Source: Purshia tridentata (taxonomy: Eukaryota; Streptophyta; Magnoliopsida; Rosales; Rosaceae). From it: DNA of 64,000 nucleotides. Location: positions 124,001 to 188,000 of the forward strand of contig QANT01000313.1 of NCBI GenBank assembly GCA_003254885.1. The letters run 5' to 3'. Under the pieces are notes generated by a model. The model made no database searches and was not told the origin of the DNA. It was given only the letters and a program-made list of their open reading frames with translations. Below are positions 11,104 through 21,805 of the stretch, piece by piece; the stretch's first letter is position 1, and each line of letters opens with the position of its first letter. Made by a program: the position numbers and the translations under genes.

Positions 11104-12241
11104 ACATGGCCATCAGCATCCAATAGGATATTTTCAGGCTTAAGATCCCTATGCATTATTCCATTTGCATGGAGGTGAGAAACCGCAGAAACAATCTCAG
11201 CAGCATATATTCGTCCTAACTCCTCCCTGAAAATAAGAAAAACTTAAGTGATAAGCATCTGCACCTTGAGCTTATAAATAACCCAATATATTAGAAATTG
11301 GAGCAAAAGGTACCTGAAAAGGCCATGGTGGTAAAGCTGAAAGAAAAGGTGACCGCCATTAACAAAATCCAGCACAAGATATAGTCTATATTTGGTCTGC
11401 ATAACAAATTAAATTAAGTTAGTACTCTACTCATCATCAAGAAAGTCACCAAATCAGCATGTTGAGATGAAAATATAATGCTCCACGATATCTTTTGACA
11501 GATATTGTTCCAAAGAGATATCAGGCAAATTGGAATAAAGGACTTTCAGAGTCAGTTAGGAATTACTTGAAATGAGTATCTAAGCTGGATAATGAATGGA
11601 TGATCAATTTTTGTCAGAATATCCCTCTCAGCTTTCATGTATTCAGCATGATTCTTCTCCATGATCTTGTCCTTCCGCATGACCTTCATTGCATATATTT
11701 CGGATGTCCCCTTCTTCCTCACCTGATATACTTTTGCGAATGCACCCTGCCCAACAACCTTCAAAACCTCAAAATCTTCAATGCCCACACTCTCGATCTT
11801 CATGGAATTCTCCTCAATAATTTCAAGAGGCTTTTCAATGACACCATCACCAACAAAAGATTCCTGAAATTCTTTGATGGTATCTTCATTGACACACTCT
11901 GCCAGTTCCACTGAATCTTCTGCCTCTTTTATAGTGAGTTTGCTGAGCTTCAATGATTGGCTTACAAACGATGAGGGACCAACCAAAGAATGTGATCGGT
12001 TGTGAATGACCACTGGGTCATCATAGATAAACTCAGAGCCATCTTCGACAGAGGGAGAACTATCACCATAATTCACTTCTCCTGGGGCCTGAACTGGTAG
12101 AGGACCAAATACATCAGAAAAATCAAGCTCGACATGATCTGAAACTACGGCATCGGTCATGCCCATAGGAAAAAGCAATTGGGTCTGAATTGGTTTGCAC
12201 ATGCGGGCCTTGGTCAAACCAGGTAGCTGAGAGGAAACCAT
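9777..12241 (-). CDS. S6K: Ribosomal protein S6 kinase (AGC kinase, plant S6K1/S6K2 type)
   Basis: TOR-pathway kinase that phosphorylates ribosomal protein eS6. Six coding exons on the minus strand: 12241-11567, 11396-11314, 11226-11106, 11011-10838, 10555-10451 and 10079-9777, in phase throughout, 486 aa (about 470 in Arabidopsis). The N-terminus holds the acidic/hydrophobic FSDVFGPLP at 41-49, a candidate TOR-signalling motif in plant S6Ks. Kinase landmarks are the glycine loop GQGAFAKV at 164-171 (third Gly replaced by Ala), Lys186, HRDLKPEN with Asp280, and DFG from 298. The T-loop is RSNSMCGT with the PDK1-type site Ser313. The hydrophobic motif FSGFSY puts the TOR-site serine at 470. 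The segment usually read as RLGSG is RLCSG here. Function is expected to be intact. Confidence 0.94.
11070..11101. repeat. (GA)n microsatellite in an S6K intron
   Basis: Uninterrupted GA run of about 30 bases immediately downstream (in gene sense, upstream of the donor side) of S6K exon 3, only a few bases from the GTAAC splice donor. It is likely length-polymorphic. Confidence 0.85.
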
Positions 12242-12269
12242 TTTAACAAGTATAAAGCAGGGATGCTAA

Positions 12270-13406
12270 CTGCAGAAAGACAGCTGAATTGATCCCTGCT
12301 ACGGATTGTTCTACCCACAAGTCTCCAAGACAAATACTCCAGGACTCCTATCAATTGCCTTAACTAAGAGGAAGCTCACGAATTCAAAAGGAGTCCCCAA
12401 GAATTTTGGCAATAAACAGAACAAAATCCAGAGGAAGAAGAGGTGGTTCTTGTTTCCCGATTTACAGGAAAACACGAATGCTTCAGTAGTTTTTGAATTC
12501 ATGAAGATCGAGCTATCAGATCTGAGATCAATATCAGATAAGATAGTTAGTGCCAGTGACACCAAATGCAACTCAGAAACAAACACACTTCTCCAGTATG
12601 ATAACACAATCTTCACAGCCAAACGTCAAATGTGAAACGTTATATGAAACTTTAAGCAGTATTAGAATACATTTTAAAGCAAAAGTCAAATACGTTTTTA
12701 AACCTATTTTATTATGTAAATCATATCACGTAATAATCTTTCTTTGTAAACGAGTTTAAATAAATTTGAGTAAAAAGTTAAATTTGGAAAATAGAACATC
12801 ATAAAGAGCATCATTTACTTATTTGTTCCCTCCAAAATTTATTTCCCTCTTATTTCCCTTCATATTTTCCCTCTATAATCTAAATTTGATTTGGGAAGAA
12901 TATGGGGAGCTCCAAACACTTGATTGAGGAAATATTTAAGAATTGGAGAAGCTCTTTAGTGCATAAAAGAAAATATTATATGCATGTATAATCGGAACCA
13001 AAACTAAAACAGAAAATAATGCATGGTGAGAACCAAAGCTAAAAGCAAAACAAATTACAGTACAAACCCAACCCAAAATGTGAAATTAAGATCCGCAAAA
13101 GCCAAAGCTTTTAGATTTCAAGCTAAGGTTGTATAGCCCGCCATAGCAAGGACAAAATGAAAGCAATTCGTCTGAAGCATTACTACATCTCTAAACAGCT
13201 CATACCCTATTTGTTTGATTGCCGTGTAATCATATAAAATATTAAAAATATGCAAAAACAAATACTCCAGATCTAAAACGGGCTTTTTCTGACCAAATTT
13301 TCAAGCTTTCTATAAGTTTTCCTACGGCGTTTCTCGGGAAACAAACGGAAAATAGAATTCCAATTACGACGAAAATCACGAAGAAGATTAGAGCGAGCGT
13401 TCTCAC
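12270..13406 (-). other. Predicted 5'UTR intron of S6K
   Basis: On the minus strand a strong donor CAG/GTGAGA (intron starts 13406) and a pyrimidine-rich acceptor TCTTTCTGCAG (ends 12270) bracket 1137 bases. The acceptor is 28 bases before the S6K ATG. Open frames inside this stretch are not conserved in appearance. A non-coding first exon would then lie right of 13407. Inferred from splice motifs alone. Confidence 0.55.
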
Positions 13407-13530
13407 CTGGGCAGGTTGCAGACGGCAAAGGAACAGAGCAGGAGAAGGGAGGATTTTTGGAACTGTCTTTTCACGAATCCTCAAGCGTAGGGGTCGCTTC
13501 GCCGCTTATATTTAGCGGGCATTAGGCAAC
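13407..13530 (-). promoter_or_regulatory. Putative S6K non-coding first exon and core promoter
   Basis: Minus-strand sequence reads CTAAATATAAGCGGCGAAG near 13515-13495, a TATA-like element. It is followed by a GC-richer leader that ends at the predicted CAG/GTGAGA donor. There is no ATG-led open frame of note in it. Position and composition are the only support. Confidence 0.4.
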
Positions 13531-14562
13531 GTGAACATTTTATTTTATTTTTTTGGTTACGCTCTGAATCTGTACGCCGAACACGTGGCGCAATTCTAGT
13601 GGTCGGCGGACTACTTGCAAGTTGCATCTGATTCTACTATTTGAAGGTTTTTGGACCCTAATCCGAATATGCTTTTGAGTTTTTTTTTGTTCGGTTTGGT
13701 TGCGTTTGCTTTTTTGCAGGCAAACATTGACACGGCTTCAATGATTAATTTCCAGTTGGGTTATCATATTTTTATAAAATAATAAAAGGTAATCCATCTG
13801 AACACTACTTTGTTTTATTTGTATAATAATATATACACATTTCTTCTTCTTCATTAGCAAATTATAATTTGTTCAGATTAATAACTTTTATACAAAAAAA
13901 TCGATAACTCAACTCAACCTACCAAAAGTAAATCATATATGCAGCAGTAACAAATAACAATGTTAGCATGCTAATTAAACCAAAGCCAAACCACTTGGCC
14001 CAAAAAAAAAAAAAAAACCAAAGCCATACTGAAAAAGTATATCTGAATTAGATCCAAATCATCCAATGACCTTAATTAGCAAAAAGATAGTTTTTGCATT
14101 TTGCAAGTCATCCGCAACCAAAAATGTTAAACAGCACCGCATACTTTGGCAAACATAAATAATGATATTTTTAACCAATTCACCGTTATCCAACATACTC
14201 TTTTTCTTTCTAAATATTAAATTATTAAAAAATTTAACCTCCAAACGCTCCCTTCTTTTTTTTCAACTTTATCAATATTTATCTTAATGGTTTTAATTTT
14301 TGAATTTTTTATTTATTACAAGATAGGGAAATAGTATGAACAGGTGTGTAAAAAGCGCTTTTAACTTGGGCCAATTAATTCACAAACTTTTGAACTTATG
14401 AGTAAACAAAACATAATTTTTCACACGACTTGACGTTTACGCACTACTACAACGACTTGACGTTTACGTACACCTGCAAGGCTACAATCTCTTCTTTTCA
14501 GTGAAAACTTAAAACTGATTACTGATTACTAACTAATTCCGTTGGTTGAGACCGAGTAAACT
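13531..14562. other. Divergent intergenic region between S6K and the PRC-barrel gene
   Basis: AT-rich spacer serving as promoter for both flanking genes. It contains a small retroposon scar (13977-14025) and a short near-repeat around 14425-14475 (ACTTGACGTTTACG twice). No gene is seen. Confidence 0.5.
13977..14025 (+). mobile_element. Micro-insertion with poly(A) and 12-bp target duplication
   Basis: AAACCAAAGCCA occurs at 13977-13988 and again at 14014-14025. Between the copies lie 25 bases, AACCACTTGGCCC followed by a run of 12 A. An A-tailed insert between perfect 12-bp direct repeats is the signature of LINE-type target-primed reverse transcription of a severely truncated template. Confidence 0.65.
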
Positions 14563-17017
14563 ATGTGCGACTGTCTTCCCTCCAGCCCCCTCTCCTCTGC
14601 TGTCACAAAATTTCGAGAATTAGGGTTTACCAGAACCAATCAGAGACCCCAAAAGCAACCAGTTGCTTACTTCTATGCCCCAATTTGTTCAAAGCTATCA
14701 TATTGCTCAAATTCAGACCTCACAGGTCTCAGAAATGCGAGGTCTTCGTTCCTCAGGCGAAGGGCGAGTGAGAATCCGACAGAGGATTTTGGGTTTCCCG
14801 CCGAATTAGGGTTTAAGGAGAAAGGGGAAAATCTTCTCGACCTCGAAACTGAACCAAGCGATGCAACGCGAAATGGGATTGGTCCCAGTAAAGAAGAAGC
14901 AAATGCTTCACTAGGTACCGATTTTCTTGAGTCTAAGGATGATAGAAAGTGTACCGAGAGCTTAGAAGAGGAAGATTGGGCTCGAATGGAGGGTAGGGAT
15001 GGTGATGGGTTGGAAAAGGAGGAGAATTTGAAGGGCATTGGTGGAAAAGTTGGGCTGAGGAAAAGGAGGCAAGTGGTGAGGAGGTCGAATATTCTGGCAA
15101 AGCAAGTGGTCAGCATCCGAAGTGCTCTCAGCTTGGGCTTCGTTTCACAGCTTTGGGTTGACACCACCTCAGTGAGTCTCAATTATCACATTTTATGATA
15201 AAAGTTAGCTTGATCATGTGGTTGTCAGTTTCCGAGAATCTAATTGCATTTTATGCTTTTTTTTTCCCTTTTTTTTTTTTCTGCAGTGGATTGTAATGTT
15301 TGTAGAAGTAAGGCGAAACTTGCTTTCTGGGGAGTCTGAACGTTTTCTTCTTGAGGATATTACCCAGGTACATTTTGCTTGACCCTTGTCTTTGTTTCCT
15401 GATTATACTTCTGTGCATATTATCTGTTATCCTACATGTAAGGAATTCAATTTGTTATTCTTTGCAGGTTGGTGATATTGTGCTTGTCGAGGATGAGAGT
15501 GTGATTGAGAATGAATTTAAAATGGTTGGACTGGAGACTTTGGTATGTTATATATATATATGTGTGTGTGTGTGTCTTAAAATGTATACTGTTTTAGCCT
15601 TTTAGGAAGGGGATTCATCTCTGTGTTTGTTTTTTAGCTTCTGAATTAAGTACATGTAGGCCAAGACCTCTCCCAAGTAGGCCAAGACCCTGCTTATGAT
15701 CACTAGACAAAGATGTTGGGTGCTATCTTTTTCAGTATATTTAGTTCACATTTACTATTTGAAATCTTAAGTTGTGATTTTGCTAGGTAGGATACCAAGT
15801 TGTAACACCAGGTCGACGGACTATTGGAAAAGTGAGTCTGTTTATTGTTCCAGTACCTTCATATCTACTAAGTACTGACCTATTCTTCAATCATCTAACT
15901 TGTCTCATGTTGTATTGCTAGGTGCGCGGATACAGTTTTAACATAAATTCAGGGGGTGTTGAATCACTTGAGCTTGATTCATTTGGGATTTCCATTATCC
16001 CATCAAGTTTGGTAGGTGAAGGGGAATTTTTACCCATTAATGCAGCAAAGTCTGGATATTTGAAAATCACTTCCATTTTAATTAGGATTATCTTGCATGT
16101 CTAGGGGTTTTTATGGGATATTTCATATTTCTTCTGAAAACATTCTATTTGCATAGATTCTAATTCCATCTGCTTTCTAAATTTCAGGTGAGTACCTATG
16201 CTTTGTTTGTTGAGGATGTGCTGGAAGTTGTACCTGATGCTGTCATTGTGTGTGAAGCTGCAGCTTCACGCATACACAGGCTGACCAAGGTACTTTATTG
16301 TGCACAAAGAAACTACTAGTCATGATATGTGGTTGGCTTCATCTGTGACTAATATTTCTCCGATGCAAATGAAAGTTTATTTATCACCATAGTTTGTCTT
16401 TTTAGTATCATTCGCTGTTGTCTCAAGTGTAATAAATGCCTGAAGCAATTATCCAAAAAGGTATGTATATCCATGGTGCACGTAGACACCTCTCTAAAGA
16501 TGCATGAACTCACTTTTACTTGCATGCAAGACACAACTGACACTTTGCCTACAACTTTGTGCACAGATATGCATTATGTTTTTGCATATTGTTTCTGATA
16601 ATTCTTCCCTTTGGCCCATTCCATGGCAATATCTCTGTCATTGGGGATGTCATGCAAATTATGAATGGAACTAGTTCGGTGAGATTGGATTGCTATAAAT
16701 TTTGAAAACATCTCCTTTCTTCATCACTCTAATGTGGTCATCTGATTCTGCTAAAGTTATTAAGAGGGTACCACATACATGAAAGTAACAGAAGCTGACA
16801 TTGGGAATTGTATGACGATTTTTGGTTATCTGTAAAACAGGGTTTCTTGGACACCCAAAATGTTGGGACTTCCATTGATGAGCTTGAAGAATATTCTGAC
16901 TTTGAAAGACCACTACGATCTGAAAAGCACAAGAGAAGAAGTTTTGGTAACCAGAAGTCCAATTCTAGGAAAGGCAAGACCGATGATGATTGGGAGCTCC
17001 CAATGGATTACTTTTGA
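14563..17017 (+). CDS. Chloroplast-targeted PRC-barrel domain protein
   Basis: Seven GT-AG exons: 14563-15171, 15287-15367, 15468-15542, 15787-15831, 15922-16011, 16188-16289 and 16841-17017, all joining at phase 0, 392 aa. Residues 1 to about 60 are Ser/Arg-rich and look like a transit peptide. Residues 90-165 are acidic and probably disordered. LRKRRQVVRRSNILAKQVVS starts the conserved part, followed by VGDIVLVEDESVIENE, VGYQVVTPGRRTIGKVRGYSFN and LELDSFGISIIPSSLVSTYALFVEDV, a PRC-barrel-like fold found in cyanobacteria and plastids. The tail is basic and acidic (KHKRRS...DDDWELPMDYF). The exact biochemical role is unknown to me; a plastid RNA- or photosystem-associated role is only suggested by the fold. 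Confidence 0.85.
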
Positions 17018-17816
17018 CCCTGGAATTTTTGTTGCCTTGTTGTAGATATATACGTAGATGGTCATAGGTTTCTCTGTTGCAATCTCATGTAAAATATGAG
17101 CTTAAGAAATGAGTGAATGGCTTCGGTAGCTTTCAACATAAATGTCATGTAAATTTGTTCATGCAAACCTGGCTTGTAAGTTGTAACGGTATTTTAACCC
17201 AACCTACAAGTAGTCTTTTTCATGGACTTTTAACCTGGGTTGTTGAAAATTGTTTCGATACCAGATGTCATGTACTCATTGGTAGAAATTATCCATGCAA
17301 AACTGGCTTGCATCATAATCACGTAAATGATACAATTAGTCACATGATATGCTAACATGGTGGTTATAAATTTACTAAAATTCCGAAGCTGCGATGATCA
17401 CAGTTCACAAGACACAAGTAATTCATAGGAAGAATAGGAGCCCCCCTATCACAATTAATAGGCAGTGGCTATGTCGTTCTGAAATTACCGCTTTATTTTT
17501 TATTCTTCTATCATCCAAAGAACCTTCCCAGTTCACATTGCGTCTCCATTACTTTTCGTCGTTTTCTGAAACTGCCTGTCGTTTCTTGATTGCAGCACGC
17601 AATCATTTCCCGAATATTTTAATCGAGTTGGAATCATGGAACGTGGAGCTTATTATAAATAAACCCTGTACACAAAATTGTAGCCGTTAGCGCCTGTCTC
17701 CTTTCAAATTTGAACAATTCTCCCTCTCACTCTCTTCGATTCCTTCTTTTTATTGTAGCAGCCAACTGCCAAGCATCTCTGAGAGAGAGACGAAAAGAAG
17801 CAGAGCAGACTAAGAA
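17018..17816. other. Intergenic spacer between the PRC-barrel and coiled-coil genes
   Basis: Contains the 3'UTR of the upstream gene and the promoter and leader of the downstream one. TATAAATAA occurs near 17654 about 160 bases before the next ATG, in a plausible TATA position. No gene is seen. Confidence 0.45.
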
Positions 17817-18529
17817 ATGCAAGCGATACAATCTCCACTTGCCGGAGATCAGATTCTCCGGCATAAAAGTGGCCGGAAGCCTCTCCAACCGAAGAACTCT
17901 CCGGCGACTCCAGTCAACACCGGTCTTACAAAGAACGAGCCAGCACAACAATGGATCAACATCTCTCTGATCAACGGCGTCAGCAACGACTCGAACAAGG
18001 AGAACCATCCGATCTATGCGACTCCTACGAAGATTCAATTAGCGATGGACGTGTCGCTGGCGGAGGAGCTGAGCGCGATCAGGAAGAAGATGGAGAGGCT
18101 GAGATTGGATAGAGAGAATACAGAGAAAATGCTCAAGGAACGGGATTTGGTGCTGGAGATGCAGATGAAGGAGCTCGAAAACAGAGGCCAAGTTCAGAAG
18201 GATCTTGAGATTGAGGTTGATAGGCTCTACAGGTTGAATCAACTCCATTCTCGATCCATAGTAAGCTCCAATTTGCAATTACATAAGAAATTTATCAACT
18301 TTTTCATTTCCACTTGTACTTATTTTTGAGTGTTCTGTGACAGAGAGTTTCTCCAATTCGTTCGCTGAGAGAGAAGGAACAACAAAAGAAGGCCACTGAA
18401 TCACCGTCCCAGGTAAATCAATCTCTCAATTTGAAAGTTGAGGACATGGAGGAATCGGTGGATGGAAACACACCACAGAAGCTGAGTTCTGCATCTTCCA
18501 ATTCCGAACTCGTTACAGAGAAAAATTGA
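17817..18529 (+). CDS. Small coiled-coil plant protein of unknown function
   Basis: Two exons, 17817-18260 and 18344-18529, joined at phase 0, 209 aa. Residues 1-70 are basic, Pro/Ser/Asn-rich (GRKPLQPKNSPATPV, NDSNKENHPIY). Residues 75-145 form a strong heptad coiled coil (LAEELSAIRKKMERLRLDRENTE..., LVLEMQMKELENRG..., LEIEVDRLYRL). The C-terminal exon starts RVSPIRSLREKEQQKK and is Ser/Glu-rich. NKEN and the basic N-terminus resemble cell-cycle or nuclear proteins with KEN-type degrons (KEN at about 60), but I do not recognise the family. Promoter and leader are directly upstream. Gene structure is well supported; function is open. Confidence 0.75.
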
Positions 18530-19833
18530 TTAAAGCATACTTCTGCTTAATTTATGAATTTTCATTTTTTCTTTTGTTTAATTTCCCCCAATTTGTAGCA
18601 GTTGAAGATTTTTGAGAAAGATAATAATATAATACCTCATTATGTTTTTATACTGATCTGAGTTCATTATTCAAACAATACATCAGTCTCTGCAATAAAA
18701 TCAACTTCCACATGTGCTTTGTTGGATCGATGGGATACAAAAGCTATCAACTTGGAATTTGGTCCAAGCTTGTCAACAAAAAATCTAACCAGATGAATGC
18801 TCAAGCTTTACACTGTGAAAGCAAATGAATCCTAACACAAAATGAATAGATTGTGTTCCAAGCTAAATGCAAAAGCTGACTGATCGAATTAGTAATTACT
18901 ATCTAGGGTCTATCACCAAATGTTTCACATTCATGACAATCACTATGCTCAACTAAAACTTCTTATCAATATTTTTGTACCTGTTTATTATTAGGGTATA
19001 ATAATTAATTAGAATATCACAAATTAGAATTAGAGTATCACAAAATTGTGTTACAATGGCATCAATGAGCTTGCTCTTCAAAGCAATAAGCAAGCAATTG
19101 CAAGACACTTCATTAGCTGATCACTTAAACCTGAAACATGTTGAAACTCCATAATCCATATAGTGGTTAATAGTAGTTAGTCTACTTAATATGCATCAGT
19201 TACACATGAAAAGTGAGGGTGGAAACTACTCTGTAAAATCATAGAGGACCTTGGTAGGCAAATTGCATTGATAATTTGATACTTCTTTGTAAAGGGACTT
19301 ACAAAATAGGGACAGCTTGTAAGGTTATTATGGGAAAGACAATTTATTTCTTCAAAACGACAATAGCAACAACGTTTCGCTTGAGGAACCTCGTCCTCAT
19401 ATTTGAAGGTTCAGCACTAAGTAGTGTACTTGACACCGCAGCATACTCGACAGATCTTCCGTATGTCCGTAGGACAATCTCAACCACACAATATGACTCA
19501 ATGAAGAGTGGATGCACCCATCAACGGTTAAATGGAGAGGAACTGGATAGCCTTGATAACTGTCAACCTGCCCAAGTTATTACATTCAACGGTTAGGGGT
19601 ATTTTTGGAAACAAAAATACAAACAGTAGAAAGTTAAGCTACGAATGGACAAAACTGTCGCACAGTTTGTAAATATACTTTCAATATTGAGAAACAGCAA
19701 ATTCATGAAACTGCTAAAACGTATATACTATTACTATATATAAGATGAGCTAGCATTGCCTGTAAGTTGTAACAAACATTTTTGATTAGTTTGCATCAAT
19801 AATAATCATAGGTATTATGACTTCTGTTGGAGA
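18530..19833. other. Intergenic region left of the hAT MITE
   Basis: AT-rich with no recognised gene. An open frame at 19276-19596 (106 codons) has no recognisable motif and no support from splice or leader signals, so it is not called. Confidence 0.45.
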
Positions 19834-20241
19834 TAGGGATGGCAATTATTCCCGTCCCTGCTCAGCCCCGTGAGGCCCCGCCCCGATTAAGCGGGTATGG
19901 TAATACCACTCCCCGCCCCGCGGGGCCCCTTATACCCGTTTAACTTAATAAATATATTATATAATATCAATTTTATAATTATATTTTAATTTTATGTTAT
20001 AATTTTTATTGTTCATATGAATTTAATAGTGTTATAATCTAATTTAATGATGTTTTAATATAATATGTGTATGTTAATATATTTTATCTATATTATATTA
20101 TATGTTTGTATTGATTTAGTATTATTTTAATAAGAAAAAAAAATATTAAAAAAAAGATATATGGGGCCCCGCATACCCGACAGGGCGGGAATGGTATTGG
20201 CAAACTTGGCCCCGCCCCGCCCCGCCCCGTTGCCATCCCTA
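19834..20241. mobile_element. hAT-type MITE with 8-bp target duplication
   Basis: The element starts TAGGGATGGCAA and ends with the exact inverse TTGCCATCCCTA. It is flanked on both sides by GTTGGAGA (19826-19833 and 20242-20249), an 8-bp duplication typical of the hAT superfamily. Sub-terminal regions are GC-rich with CCCCGCCCCG repeats at both ends; the centre is very AT-rich. At 408 bases it has no coding capacity, so it is non-autonomous. The perfect termini and target duplication suggest a fairly recent insertion. Confidence 0.9.
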
Positions 20242-20249
20242 GTTGGAGA

Positions 20250-21805
20250 TGCTACTAGAGGGGTATAATTAGCAATCTAGTATTGTTTCAAGTATATAAT
20301 AAAAAAAAAAGTGATATTTGTATACAAATATGAATGCTATCCAACTCATAAATGTAGAGGGAATAATTACTAATCAAATGAACAAAAATTTACAATTATG
20401 CCCCCAGTAATTAAAATGTGAACGTTGGGCTGTAAAAAACACATTGAAATACAGAATGACAAGACCAAGACGAGTTGGAGTCCGTGAGCAGTGACCAGGC
20501 AAAGCCCCAAGATTCGTGCTTTATCGCTCGTCTCGTCTCTCTGTGTGTCCTCCGCCTGCGATTTTCTCGGGACTTTCGGTGCCGACCACCAACCTTTCCC
20601 TCCAAAATTCGACACGTCCCTCTATCCCCAATTTTTACAAAAATTTAATCCCTCGCCTAAATTTCAATTTTTCTTCATCGAACCCTAATGTTTTTTCTTT
20701 TTGCAATGACATGAACCATCACCACCACCACCGTCGTCGTCTTCGAAATTCCGGATCTGCTGGTTCATGAAAGATTCTAAAAACGAATAAAGGAAAAAAC
20801 TGAGGGAGAGATCACATTCCCGATCTGCTCGTCACTGTGTGATCTGTCTGTCCGCCATTGCCTTTTTCTGATTTACGTTGTGTGATTTCGTATTCAGTGC
20901 AATTAAGGACATCTGAATAATCTGATATCAGTTTCCGTTTCACCAATTACGAGACGATAAAGATAAAGCTAGAGCTAAAGCTTCCTCCTTGTTTGCTTTC
21001 TCTCTCAGAGTCAGAACACTCGCAGGTCTGGTCTGCTTTTTGGGTTTGTGTTTTTGTTTGACCTGATTTTCAATTTTTATTTTTGCGTTTTGAGAATTTT
21101 CCAGAATGTATAGCACGTTTTGGGGCATCTCGTTTCTGATTCAATTCGGGCTATTTTGTTCATTTGTGTTTTGATTCTGTGTGAGAATGAGATTAGGGTT
21201 AGGAAGGGACAGGCAGTGATTCAGATTGTTTGCCAACCTTGTTTTCTTGTCTTTGTTTGTTTTTAGTTTTGGCATTGCTTGTTTGGGGATTCGTGGAAGT
21301 CCGTTGTTATATGGAACTTGGATTGAAGTTGAGCCATTGGCATTTTTCTGTGGGGGCCTCTCGCTTCCCCCTCTCAGCGACTAAAGGGCGGTCGGTTTCT
21401 GATCTGTTCCTTTTGCGAGTGAATTGAATTTTTTTCTCTTTGTTACATCTCTGTATTTATGAGTTTTGGACGTGTACACGTAATACGGGTTCTGGGTGGT
21501 AATGCTGAGCTACATTATCGTTTTTTCATACTATGCAGGAGCGGTTTTGGGGATTTCTTAAACAGCTTGAATTTCACTTTGTATTGCGTAGAATCTGAAT
21601 ACAGTGGTAACCAAGCATCAATTTTGGGCTTAGAGGGATCCTGGATTCTGGGTTTTTGATTAAACAGTGCTCAAATTCTTCTGCTCATTTGGGTTTTGCC
21701 AGAAGGTGGAATTCCTGGTTTGATTTGACAGTGTTTGTTCATGGTGGCTAGAAATTGGATTAAGTGTGCATGTAATTCTCCAATGATCACATTGGGGAAT
21801 TATAT
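20250..21805 (+). other. Promoter and long 5' leader region of ALA1
   Basis: From about 20480 the sequence becomes C/T-rich and less AT-rich, as expected for a transcribed leader. CACTCGCAG/GTCTGG near 21026 and ACTATGCAG/GAGCGG near 21540 could bound a leader intron. Several ATGs here open short frames (for example 20700s and 21230) that would act as upstream ORFs if retained. None is a convincing protein. Confidence 0.4.

Noticed and set aside
19276-19596. 106-codon open frame left of the MITE
   Set aside because: No recognisable motif, no leader or splice context; length is possible by chance.
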